A stretch of 23,014 nucleotides of DNA from a virus. The position numbers and the translations under genes were made by a program. Positions 14,297 to 21,376 of the stretch are shown here, piece after piece (within the stretch, counting starts at the first letter, position 1; each line of letters begins with the position of its first letter). The notes below the pieces were generated by a model, which ran no database searches, was not told the origin of the DNA, and was given only the letters and a program-made list of their open reading frames with translations. Location of the stretch: the IMG/VR virus record IMGVR_UViG_3300037117_000062, positions 1 through 23,014 of that record; one strand, written 5' to 3'.

Positions 14297-15999
14297 CAGT
14301 CTTTACCCGCCTTCTGTGATGCCGGTCCCTCGCCCTTCTTGGTGGTGCCCCTCAAGCTTATATTCTGCCCCTTCAAAGGCTCACCGGTAGCCGGGTCAAC
14401 CTCCGGCGCAGGCGGCTCCGGCATGTCTTCCACATCCAAGCTGGCATACGGCGCGTCAACGTCAGCCGCGATGCGTTGCCGCACTTCCTCAGACGCCAGC
14501 GCCCCTACGCCGTTCACAAGGATGTCGTCAGTCTCGGCATCCATCTTGCGGATAGTTGCCTCCTGCAGTGCGTCGATCGACCACAGCTCCTCGAACCTGA
14601 TAGTGATGGCCGGGTCAACCTCGCCCCACAGACTGAGCTGGCAGAAGTCAATAACGCGCGACAAGCCAGGGCGGAAGAACTGCTCCTGGAACGCATGGAT
14701 AGTGTCGTAGAAGGCGCGAATCTCGCCCTCGCTCGAAGCGTTCAAGCCGGCCGGGCTAACGCCCAACAGCTTAACCAACGGAATACGCGACACCGAAGCC
14801 ATGTGCTCCTGGCTCTGCGCCTGCAGTGAGTCCAAGGTACTCAATGGCGTCGTAACGTTCTTAAAGTCCTCGGTGTCCTTGTTAAGCGCGAAGATGCCAC
14901 GGTTGTCACGCAGCGAGTTAAACATATCGAGCCGGTTGAACATGGCATCGCCGGTCGTGCTGCCCGCATCCGAGCCATCGAGCGCCGCATTGCTGGAACT
15001 AATCATCGCGCTCATGTCCGTCATCAGCACCATCACCGAGAAGCTGTGGATCAGGTCGTTGACCGACTGGCGCGTGGTCAACCAGTTGTCGACGTAGGGC
15101 TTGGCAATTTGGCTGCGTGATAGGCCGCCGAAGGCGTAAGCCGGCTTTAAGATGTCCGGCACCTTGTTGCCGACGAACGTCAGCAGCCGCGAGGCGTGGA
15201 TCTCCTTGGACATGCAGAACCAGACTTCTGGATTGTACCAGTCCGGTCGCAGCGGGTCGTTGGAGTTGTAGCGCTGAGGGTAACACCAGATCGGCTCGAT
15301 CACGGCCAGGCGCTGCAGCGGGTTCTTTGGGTTGACCTTCATCTTGCTGCGGTCGTTGCGACCGTCGCCAAGGTCCTGGGCCAACTCGTCCCGATCGTCA
15401 GTGTCGCCGGTGTCGAGGTACAAATGCGTGCGACCGAAGAAGCCGTCCTGTTCCGCCAGTTGGTAGAACACATCGCGCACATTGAGCCGGTCGAGATAAT
15501 CTTCCAGCTCCTTAATCTTATCGGTCTTGTCCTCGGCCTCCTCGTCGCCCTCGGACGCCTCGAGCTTGATCCACTTGCGGGTCATCTCGGTGGCAATCAC
15601 CGAACTGATAACGCGGTATTCGGGGCGCTGGCTGAGTTCGGACAGATAGGCGTAACCGAGGAACGTTAAGCCCTCCGACCACATGCCGGAGATGGTGGCT
15701 TGCGCCGCCCAAGTCAGCGCGCCGGACATCGCCTCGTCCATCGCCAGGCTGTGACCGGCAGGCACAACACCTGGCGGCGGTTGGTACGGCTCAAACGGAT
15801 TGATGCGCGGCTTGCTGTCCAACTGGCGCGTCTTCTTCAGCGCCCTGGCGCGAGCAAGCGTGAAGTCATGAACCTTGAACGGCGGCTTGGTCGGCTTATT
15901 GGCCTCAACCACAGTGACCTTCTTCGGCACACGCTTACCGCGACGACGCTCCTGACGCACGGTCTCTTGGAGGATCTTCTTGAGCTTAGAGCGTTTCAT
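14296..15999 (-). CDS. Portal protein (DUF1073 type)
   Basis: The ATG at 15999 is chosen because it overlaps the stop of the 50-residue gene as ATGA; an in-frame TTG at 16032 would lie inside that gene. The product has 567 residues, with a lysine/arginine-rich N-terminus, then features of DUF1073 portals: SQRPEYRVISSVIATEMTRK, EQDGFFGRTHLYLDTGD, IEPIWCYPQRYNSNDPLRPD, IHASRLLTFVGNKVPD, and the helix SQIAKPYVDNWLTTRQSVND. Later, PLVKLLGVSPAGLNASSEGE matches the conserved portal loop. The portal forms the twelve-part ring through which DNA is packed. Its order after terminase is normal. Confidence 0.88.
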   Translation of the reverse strand: MKRSKLKKILQETVRQERRRGKRVPKKVTVVEANKPTKPPFKVHDFTLARARALKKTRQLDSKPRINPFEPYQPPPGVVPAGHSLAMDEAMSGALTWAAQATISGMWSEGLTFLGYAYLSELSQRPEYRVISSVIATEMTRKWIKLEASEGDEEAEDKTDKIKELEDYLDRLNVRDVFYQLAEQDGFFGRTHLYLDTGDTDDRDELAQDLGDGRNDRSKMKVNPKNPLQRLAVIEPIWCYPQRYNSNDPLRPDWYNPEVWFCMSKEIHASRLLTFVGNKVPDILKPAYAFGGLSRSQIAKPYVDNWLTTRQSVNDLIHSFSVMVLMTDMSAMISSSNAALDGSDAGSTTGDAMFNRLDMFNSLRDNRGIFALNKDTEDFKNVTTPLSTLDSLQAQSQEHMASVSRIPLVKLLGVSPAGLNASSEGEIRAFYDTIHAFQEQFFRPGLSRVIDFCQLSLWGEVDPAITIRFEELWSIDALQEATIRKMDAETDDILVNGVGALASEEVRQRIAADVDAPYASLDVEDMPEPPAPEVDPATGEPLKGQNISLRGTTKKGEGPASQKAGKD

Positions 16000-16148
16000 T
16001 TTGATCCACGCAGGCCGAGGACAACTCGGCAACCCGACATCTTTTTCCTCGACAGCCGGGGTCCTGTGACCAGAGCGGGCAACTTAATCCCGTTGTAGTC
16101 CGAGGTGGTGACCGTCCCACTAAAGGGTTTCTGCGTAGAACTCTTCAC
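15996..16148 (-). CDS. Small basic protein between terminase and portal, 50 aa
   Basis: A GTG at 16148 follows the terminase TAA with no gap (TAAGTG), the same junction seen at 636/637 and 2012/2013. Fifty codons later the TGA overlaps the portal ATG as ATGA. The product begins VKSSTQKPFSGTVTTSDYNG and becomes basic (GPRLSRKKMSG), with no membrane helix. The frame fills the whole gap exactly, which is unlikely by chance. I do not recognise a family. Confidence 0.6.
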   Translation of the reverse strand: MKSSTQKPFSGTVTTSDYNGIKLPALVTGPRLSRKKMSGCRVVLGLRGSK

Positions 16149-17534
16149 TTAAAACCGCGTCCTACCGCGCATCGGCATCGAGGCGCGTTGTAGCATGCCG
16201 GCGGAGATGACCATGGGCGCGCGCACATGGCCACGATGCATCACGGCCAACGCCAGCGAACACACACAGTCGTCGTGGAAACCTTCGGGAGCCGTATACC
16301 TTACGCCGGTCCTCGTATACTCGTACTCAAAGTCATCAAGTTCATTTCGAATTACCCCATCAGGGAAACTTATGCTGCCACTCTGGATGGCCACCGCCAA
16401 GCCTTCCATCAGTTGCTGCTTGGAGCCGGAGGTAAACTTGTAACCTTGGAACGAGGAACCTGGCACCTTCTCCAGCATGCCGGCCCTGTCCTCGTAATTC
16501 TGCGGCGGGGCACCCGAGCGCTTCTGCAGCATCTCCACCACCGGATCACCAAGACCAGTACTGTCCACCAGTGCCGGCGTGCCGCCGGTTACTTTCTTGA
16601 TGCGCTCAATGGCCTCGGGCCATGGCATCTGGAAGCGTTCAATACGGCACACCGCGCCGCTTCCATCAAGCGCCGTACCAACGGTCCAGTCGACGCTCTT
16701 GCCCAAATCCCAACCCCAGACTTTGGGGGCACCGGCCGACATTGGCTTGACGCAGGCTGCTATCGCCGCCAGGCCAAATGGATTGCCACCGTCGTCGGAT
16801 GGCTCTGCCAGATACAATTCACGAAAGACTTGTTCCGGTAGATCGCGTTTAGCTTCCGCAATTTCTTGGTCGGCAAGGACACCGGCAGCAACTGCGTCGG
16901 AGGCAACAATCTTGAAGTGAGCCATCCCCGGCTCACCGCTCTCCGCCTTGCGCGCCAAAGCATAGAACCAATTCTTGCGCCCTTTGACATTCCCAATAAA
17001 GCGAACAGGGCCACGAGTGGCAGTAATAGTAGAGCGGATCGCATGCCAGCTCTCCTCGCGCATACGGGAGGCTTCGTCGAGCACTGCGGCGTAGACGTCT
17101 TCACCATATAGATTATCAGGCTTCTCGGCGCTCTTGAACCAAATCACCGTGCCGGAAACATTTATCCGAAGAATCAAATCACCATCGTTGGAATGAAACG
17201 TGCCCTCGGGATAGGCGCGCTTCATACGGGTGTAGGCAATGTTGGCCTGAACGTAGACCGGCGCCACCCACCAATAGTTCTGCCCAGCTTTGCCGAACAG
17301 CGCCTGCTCAAACAACCATGCGATGCAGCCAACAGTCTTGCCGGTTTTGGTGGCGGCCTCAATTAAGCTGAAGCGCGCCAGCGCGCCGGAAGGATCGCGC
17401 GGGTAAAATATGGCATGCTCTTGCTTCGGATAAAGCCAGGGCCGCTCGTAGGTGACATCAACGACGTCGCCATCAGCCGGTACGCTTGACGAAGGGGACG
17501 ACGTCTCCTCGGTAGGCTGCTCGTTCAGCGTCAT
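16149..17534 (-). CDS. terL: Terminase large subunit
   Basis: This 461-residue ATPase-nuclease drives DNA packaging. The Walker A-type loop is AATKTGKT (residues 60-67), the Walker B strand AAVLDEAS has Asp153 and Glu154, and FIGNVKG (179-185) is the coupling segment. The nuclease domain starts with VWGWDLGKSVDWTV (Asp276), followed by ALVDSTGLGD (Asp324) and FHDDCVCSLALA (Asp421/Asp422), the three acidic positions of the RNase H-like fold. Length and motif order are normal for Terminase_6-type proteins. The ATG at 17534 lies inside the small-subunit gene, an overlap of 62 bases in another frame. No strong ribosome site is visible, suggesting coupling to the small subunit. Confidence 0.92.
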   Translation of the reverse strand: MTLNEQPTEETSSPSSSVPADGDVVDVTYERPWLYPKQEHAIFYPRDPSGALARFSLIEAATKTGKTVGCIAWLFEQALFGKAGQNYWWVAPVYVQANIAYTRMKRAYPEGTFHSNDGDLILRINVSGTVIWFKSAEKPDNLYGEDVYAAVLDEASRMREESWHAIRSTITATRGPVRFIGNVKGRKNWFYALARKAESGEPGMAHFKIVASDAVAAGVLADQEIAEAKRDLPEQVFRELYLAEPSDDGGNPFGLAAIAACVKPMSAGAPKVWGWDLGKSVDWTVGTALDGSGAVCRIERFQMPWPEAIERIKKVTGGTPALVDSTGLGDPVVEMLQKRSGAPPQNYEDRAGMLEKVPGSSFQGYKFTSGSKQQLMEGLAVAIQSGSISFPDGVIRNELDDFEYEYTRTGVRYTAPEGFHDDCVCSLALAVMHRGHVRAPMVISAGMLQRASMPMRGRTRF

Positions 17535-17949
17535 CGGAGGCCGACTTCAATTCCATCTTGATGTGCGTGGTGGTAGAGTTCTTAGTAACAGTGATTGCTT
17601 GCAGCCGCGGGTTAGTGTACGGCGCAACATCGCGAGCGCAGTCCTGAGACTTCTCACGTGCGGCGATATAGTAGGCAGAAACCTTATTGAAATCCTTCAA
17701 GGCGTCTTCAAGCTCCTGCGCCTTCTCTGCCGGAAGCGAGTTGAGTTTTGCAATCAACGCTTCATGCTGCTCGCCCAGCTTGTCGGCCTTGTCCTTCCAA
17801 AACAGCATGTTGTCGACCATCACCGACAAACCGTCAAAGCCTTGACGCACCAATTCGTTGGCGAGGCTACGCGTGAGCTTGGTTGCAGCGCCTTTGGGCC
17901 GCCCGCCCTTCTTGCCGTTCTCTCTGGATACTTCTGCTGGAATTGGCAC
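17473..17949 (-). CDS. terS: Terminase small subunit candidate
   Basis: A GTG start has CAGG eight to eleven bases upstream. The 158-residue product opens with ENGKKGGRPKGAATKLTRSL, a basic glycine-rich stretch typical of DNA-binding terminase small subunits. Helical segments follow (VRQGFDGLSVMVDNMLFWKD, KLGEQHEALIAKLNSLPAEK) and then NPRLQAITV. Overlap with the large terminase gene is the main support. The family is diverse, so the assignment is by N-terminal pattern and context. Confidence 0.72.
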   Translation of the reverse strand: MPIPAEVSRENGKKGGRPKGAATKLTRSLANELVRQGFDGLSVMVDNMLFWKDKADKLGEQHEALIAKLNSLPAEKAQELEDALKDFNKVSAYYIAAREKSQDCARDVAPYTNPRLQAITVTKNSTTTHIKMELKSASDDAERAAYRGDVVPFVKRTG

Positions 17950-17951
17950 GG

Positions 17952-18038
17952 TTAAAACCTGACTAAACTATTGATCCCATTGCCGCAGCATCGGCAGACA
18001 AGCTTGCGCTTTCCTGCTCCCCGGTCGACAACACTCAT
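17952..18038 (-). CDS. Possible 28-aa cysteine-rich peptide between NusG-like and terminase genes
   Basis: An ATG six bases after the NusG-like stop opens a 28-codon frame ending two bases before the small terminase start. AGG lies five bases before the ATG. The product is basic and contains GKRKLVCRCCGNG, three cysteines near a glycine as in zinc-binding knuckles, but too few for a full finger. Spacing on both sides suggests a gene; length makes it uncertain. Confidence 0.35.
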   Translation of the reverse strand: MSVVDRGAGKRKLVCRCCGNGINSLVRF

Positions 18039-18044
18039 GCAGGC

Positions 18045-18518
18045 CTAAGCCGCGACGAGGTCGCCTATCTCAAACTTAATCGAGCGCTTGGCGCCAAGAA
18101 TGCTGAACAACGCAGCCTCCCGCTCGCCGGGCAGCTCGCCGATGTAACTTCCAATTTTATCTGATAACGGCCCGGTGGCCGGGCGTACTTGCTGGCCGGG
18201 TTGAAACCTCGGCGCCTTGAGCTGGATGAGAACCCCGTCCTTGTCGCAGCGGGCCTTCAACCTAATGATCTCGCCTTCGTGCGCCGGCCCTATCACGTCG
18301 GCCACCCCCCGCATGTCGAAGATAACTTCCCAACCGGGGGATAACTTGATGGGCAAATAATTGAACAGCAATGGATCGAGCCGGTGGACGCGCTTGCCGC
18401 GATGCCTGACCGTGCGTCTAACGCGCGGGAAGAAGTATTCGAACTGGGCTTTAAGAAGTTGTTCAATGACGTCTTCCTGTTGATGCCAGAACGTAACCGC
18501 GCAGGCCCAGCCGTGCAA
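18045..18518 (-). CDS. Phage NusG-like transcription elongation/antitermination factor
   Basis: The TTG at 18518 is chosen as start because GAAGGGG lies at 18526-18532 with a seven-base spacer and because the NusG fold begins right after it; the upstream in-frame extension to 18578 looks unrelated. The 157-residue product has an NGN-type domain: HGWACAVTFWHQQEDVIEQL, EYFFPRVRR, then LLFNYLPIKLSPGWEVIFDM and GVADVIGP. The C-terminal KOW-type domain is FQPGQQVRPATGPLSDKIGS, ending with a LGAKRSIKFEIGDLVAA-like strand pair. NusG binds RNA polymerase and, in specialised paralogues such as RfaH or LoaP, overrides termination on particular operons. It is the first gene after the 430-base regulatory region and heads the long structural block, so it may act on that transcript. 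That is inference. Confidence 0.8.
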   Translation of the reverse strand: MHGWACAVTFWHQQEDVIEQLLKAQFEYFFPRVRRTVRHRGKRVHRLDPLLFNYLPIKLSPGWEVIFDMRGVADVIGPAHEGEIIRLKARCDKDGVLIQLKAPRFQPGQQVRPATGPLSDKIGSYIGELPGEREAALFSILGAKRSIKFEIGDLVAA

Positions 18519-18525
18519 TTGAAAG

Positions 18526-18532
18526 CCCCTTC
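18526..18532 (-). promoter_or_regulatory. Ribosome binding site deciding the TTG start of the NusG-like gene
   Basis: GAAGGGG on the minus strand ends seven bases before the TTG at 18518. No comparable site precedes other possible starts of this frame. Confidence 0.55.
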
Positions 18533-18548
18533 GGGTTGCTGGGGTCGG

Positions 18549-18578
18549 TTTATAATAGCACCGGCCGCAACAAAGCAA
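18549..18578 (-). promoter_or_regulatory. Possible sigma70-like promoter for the NusG-like/late block
   Basis: On the minus strand TTGCTT (18573-18578) and TATAAA (18549-18554) are separated by 18 bases, about 30 bases before the TTG start. Each hexamer has mismatches to consensus. Position supports it; sequence alone does not prove it. Confidence 0.3.
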
Positions 18579-18679
18579 GGGGGGAATTGCGAAGACCTAC
18601 CCCTAGGTATGGGGGGTCGGCCAAAAACGTTTTAGGCATTTTAGGCATACCCCCCTTAAATATCCCCCCAAAAAGACCA

Positions 18680-18694
18680 GACAATGTTATTGTC
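18680..18694. promoter_or_regulatory. Perfect inverted repeat, operator candidate
   Basis: GACAAT and ATTGTC are perfect six-base arms around GTT. The site lies beside the A/T-rich stretch and one CCTAAAA variant. It is too short and lacks a U-run for a terminator; a dimeric regulator site is more likely. Confidence 0.35.
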
Positions 18695-18705
18695 CCTAAA
18701 ATACC

Positions 18706-18735
18706 TATAATGTATATATATATTATAATATATAA
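18706..18735. other. A/T-only stretch, possible unwinding element or promoter
   Basis: These thirty bases contain a single G and no C and are mostly TA steps, in an otherwise G+C-rich genome. Together with the flanking repeated motifs this is the arrangement of an iteron origin with a DNA unwinding element. It could also hold minus-strand promoters: TTGTAT and TATATA occur with a 17-base spacer. No open reading frame here has normal protein composition. Confidence 0.5.
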
Positions 18736-18790
18736 GGAAATACAAGCAGTTAAGCCCATTTTTATTGGCAAAACGTTTTAGGAGTCGCTA

Positions 18791-18814
18791 TGCCTAAAAC
18801 GATCGATTTAGGCA
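18791..18814. promoter_or_regulatory. 24-bp near-perfect palindrome containing the repeated motif
   Basis: Arms TGCCTAAA and TTTAGGCA are exact inverted copies around ACGATCGA; only one symmetric pair in the 24 bases is mismatched. The left arm continues as the CCTAAAACG motif. This is how a high-affinity operator for a dimeric protein looks. Confidence 0.5.
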
Positions 18815-18950
18815 ATGGGTTTTTGGATTTGCAGTACCTAAAACGTGGGAGGGGGAGCCGTTTACCTTGTACGTCTCCCTAAAACGTCGGGCGGGGAAAA
18901 GCTATATATAGGGGGTAGTGGCAGGCTAAGGATTCGGGGATAAGGGGGCT

Positions 18951-21104
18951 TTAGCGATACCAAAACGTTGGCGGCCCCCCGCCTTCCGGTGTTTGGCGCT
19001 CGGCCTTTATGCTGCCGGCCACAATCAATTGCTCCAACGCTTCTTTTAAATCGCGCGACTTATATTTGTATTTAAGCGCCTGTATCAGGTCGCTATGCCT
19101 AACCCGTTTAGAGCCATTGCTGAGCCGGCCGATGGTCCGCTTAATATCGTTGGCCATGGCTTGGTGCTCGCTATCGGCAATATAAAGCCCGGCGGAGACC
19201 ACCAGCTTGTTGGCTGACCAGCGGGCAAATTCGCAGGCCCAGGTCATAACATCTATTTCAATGCAATCTGTGCCAAGCCCAACGGTAACAATAGTGGCCA
19301 ACCGCATGGCAATCTCGGCGGTGCGGGCCATGAGGGAGCCAACATCCTCGTCCTGATCGTTTAGGTTTTGCAGCTCCTCGGCAAACCGGTTCCAATGGGT
19401 ATCGGCTACGTCGGAAATAGCCAGGCTAACGTAGGAGGGCGAGGATGCCGATAGTTTGTTCATGGCCCCGCCCAAGCGGCCGTATATGGCCCGCAACCCA
19501 TGCACAATGCCCTCCGGGGGCCGGGCCGGGTCCTGTTGGGGGGTTTGTTTGGCAGGGCGACCGGGGCTTTCAATAATAAGGAAGCGGTTGAGGATGCCGT
19601 TAACAATATCGGCACCCTCCAGGCTGGTGTAGAACTCGCCAGCGGTCGATGTGCCAAAGATGGACATGGCTGGGCTTTCAATCTTGCGCGCCGGGAGCTG
19701 CGCCCACTCAGGCGTAGTCATAGTAGTAAAGCTGTTGCCCCACGCCATACGCAGAACCGAGGACACCGCGCCCTCAAAGCCAGAGGCCCGCTTGTTGTTG
19801 ACCCGCTTTAGGAAGGCACCGAACTCGTCCATGGCACAGACCGACAAGGGTTCCCTGACCAAGAAGTTGATAACCGCCGGCATGCTAATAAATTGGCTAG
19901 GGCCAACGTGGGAACCCATGCCGGAGGCTTGGAGAATAGTGCCTATTTGGGAGAGCGGGTGGTTTTTGCCCGCCCCGGTACGGGCTATGCCAATAACGTA
20001 CAGGTGGGTGCCTGAGCGTGTAGGGCCGGCTATGTGGCGCCCGGCAGCGGTGCCTACGATGGTCAAGGCAGCACCCAAGGAAAGAGCAGGCTGCGGATAC
20101 ATGGCGGTGTCACATATCCATTTGGCAATGGCACCGACCAGGCCGGGGACCTGGAAAGAAGGTGTAGGTGCTTCCTTGGGGTTGGAGGTTGGGGCCGGGG
20201 GAGCCGCCGCAAGCTGCGGCAGGTCGATAACAACACCGCTGGGCAGAGAGTCGGAGGGACCTTTTGGGTGTCCTATACCGTCTTGTAGGGCGCGCGCTAT
20301 AGTGCCCTTGGGGCCTAGCGCCTTGTCGTAGGGCTTAATGCCCCAGGAAGAGGCCGCCTGCCAAAGTCTGGTGCGGGTAGTTGTAAGGTCAAGGCATTCC
20401 CCGCCAACCAGTTGGCCGGCGCGGAACGCCAAGGCGTTGGCTTGGTTGTTGCGCTCGCCTTGTGGGGTGTTCTTAAGTTCCTCGAGGATTTCATTGAACG
20501 CGGCCTCGCCATAAGCCTTAAGCCGATCGTCGGGAAGAAGGGCTATGGGTTGGGGAGCGGACTGTTGATGGGGCGATAATAGTTCAAGCAACCATGGCGG
20601 TGGGTCTTGGGCGTTGGTAAGCAGACCATGCAGAACGTAAGCCTGCATGGTGTCGGTAAAGATAGAACCCGGCCCTATAACAAAGCCGCCCATGCCGCGC
20701 ACGTCAATACCACACTCGTGCTTGGGCGGCAGCCTACCGCGGGCATTGTTGTGCTCCGTTGGGTTGCGGTAGAACAAATGCCGGCCGCCGGACGGTGTAT
20801 CGCTATAAGGAACGTTGAGTGGGTCATTGAATTGTTCAGCATAATGGGTGAGCCAGGCTAGACCGTCCGCTGGCTTCTTGTCGCAGTCGATAACCAGCAG
20901 ATTACACTTGGCCAAGTCAATACCGGGCACCGCATCAGGGTGCTTCTGCCATAACCTGCTTATCTTGTCGGGATCGGTGGTTGAGACCGAACGCCAATAG
21001 ACGCCCTTGTGCGGGGATTTCTTTGAGCCGCCTTCTTCCTGGCAAGGAAAAACATAGTAGCCCTGGGCTGCTAGCTGTAGAGCCGTCTGACGGTTAATGG
21101 ACAC
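18951..21104 (-). CDS. Primase-polymerase / P-loop ATPase (replicative primase-helicase)
   Basis: This 717-residue protein starts with GTG; GAGGAAGG lies about ten bases upstream. Residues 1-180 form a bifunctional primase-polymerase (Prim-Pol) domain: VIDCDKK with Asp73 and Asp75, TPSGGRHLFYR (103-113) and GIDVRGMGGFVIGPGS (Asp134). These are the metal and nucleotide sites. Residues about 200-280 resemble the helical region after Prim-Pol domains (GERNNQANALAFRAGQLVGG). A P-loop ATPase follows: VPGLVGAIAKWICDTAMYPQ, Walker A GIARTGAGKN (372-381), Walker B SVCAMDEFGAF (Asp426, Glu427), and NGILNRFLII. It probably primes and unwinds DNA at the phage origin. It lies between two repeat-bearing non-coding regions. 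No DNA polymerase gene is visible. Confidence 0.88.
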   Translation of the reverse strand: MSINRQTALQLAAQGYYVFPCQEEGGSKKSPHKGVYWRSVSTTDPDKISRLWQKHPDAVPGIDLAKCNLLVIDCDKKPADGLAWLTHYAEQFNDPLNVPYSDTPSGGRHLFYRNPTEHNNARGRLPPKHECGIDVRGMGGFVIGPGSIFTDTMQAYVLHGLLTNAQDPPPWLLELLSPHQQSAPQPIALLPDDRLKAYGEAAFNEILEELKNTPQGERNNQANALAFRAGQLVGGECLDLTTTRTRLWQAASSWGIKPYDKALGPKGTIARALQDGIGHPKGPSDSLPSGVVIDLPQLAAAPPAPTSNPKEAPTPSFQVPGLVGAIAKWICDTAMYPQPALSLGAALTIVGTAAGRHIAGPTRSGTHLYVIGIARTGAGKNHPLSQIGTILQASGMGSHVGPSQFISMPAVINFLVREPLSVCAMDEFGAFLKRVNNKRASGFEGAVSSVLRMAWGNSFTTMTTPEWAQLPARKIESPAMSIFGTSTAGEFYTSLEGADIVNGILNRFLIIESPGRPAKQTPQQDPARPPEGIVHGLRAIYGRLGGAMNKLSASSPSYVSLAISDVADTHWNRFAEELQNLNDQDEDVGSLMARTAEIAMRLATIVTVGLGTDCIEIDVMTWACEFARWSANKLVVSAGLYIADSEHQAMANDIKRTIGRLSNGSKRVRHSDLIQALKYKYKSRDLKEALEQLIVAGSIKAERQTPEGGGPPTFWYR

Positions 21105-21260
21105 GGGAGCGGGGCCTTCCTCACAAGGCTATGAAACGGTGCGCCGGGTAATCCTCGCAGTGTGAGGCTGCAAAGAAACCGAGCTTGGGGGGAACGGCTG
21201 TCCCCGGCGCGCGTTCGGGTAACTTATAGGCTTTACTTAGACGTCCTATCCCGGTTCCCC

Positions 21261-21299
21261 AAACATGGTTAATAAACTAGGTTAACAAACGTGGTTAAC
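21261..21299. repeat. Three tandem 13-bp repeats (iteron-like)
   Basis: Three consecutive 13-base units follow the pattern AAACNNGGTTAAY: AAACATGGTTAAT, AAACTAGGTTAAC and AAACGTGGTTAAC, with no bases between them. Two of the three include GTTAAC. They lie in the non-coding spacer between the helicase gene and the primase gene, about 160 bases before the primase start. Unit length near one and a quarter helical turns and the A/T-rich content suit iterons or operator repeats. The rest of the 272-base spacer (21105-21376) holds no credible gene. Confidence 0.7.
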
Positions 21300-21340
21300 T
21301 TTTAGGGGGTAGTTTGGTTTAAACAAGCCCCCTAGGACTA

Positions 21341-21376
21341 GGGTGGGTTGGGGCAAGTAAGGGCTAGGGTTGGGGG
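21341..21376 (+). other. Potential G-quadruplex tract
   Basis: The plus strand has six runs of three to five G separated by one to seven bases (GGGTGGGTTGGGG, a seven-base loop, then GGGCTAGGGTTGGGGG), directly beside the helicase stop codon. The pattern fits G4-forming rules. The coding strand is C-rich here, so the transcript would not form it; the DNA could. Just beside it, CCCTAG and CTAGGG (21330-21343) form a short palindrome. Confidence 0.5.

Larger units (their letters stand above)
18624..18887. repeat. Cluster of CCTAAAACGT-type motifs in both orientations
   Basis: The core CCTAAAACG(T) occurs at 18793-18801, 18837-18846 and 18878-18887 on the plus strand, and as ACGTTTTAGG at 18627-18636 and 18773-18782. 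Shortened or variant copies are TTTTAGG at 18639-18645 (part of a 9-base-period TTTTAGGCAT doublet) and CCTAAAATA at 18695-18703. A further variant, ACCAAAACGT, lies at 18959-18968 at the end of the primase gene. Two copies sit in the palindrome AAAACGTTTT (18624-18633, 18770-18779). Copies flank an A/T-only stretch. Such clusters are binding sites for an initiator (iterons) or a repressor. Confidence 0.65.

Noticed and set aside
15999-16032. TTG start for the portal at 16032
   Set aside because: It lies inside the 50-residue gene, its purine-rich upstream site is too distant, and the ATG at 15999 has an ATGA overlap.
18550-18771. 73-codon minus-strand frame across the A/T-rich region, with an apparent hydrophobic segment
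   Set aside because: The isoleucine/tyrosine run is produced by TA repeats, there is no ribosome site, and the frame covers the repeated motifs and a promoter candidate.
18624-18887. CRISPR array
   Set aside because: The repeated units are about 10 bases, occur in both orientations, and have irregular spacing; no cas genes are near.
21120-21200. Rho-independent terminator in the helicase-primase spacer
   Set aside because: Only short imperfect stems are present and none is followed by a U-run on the minus strand.
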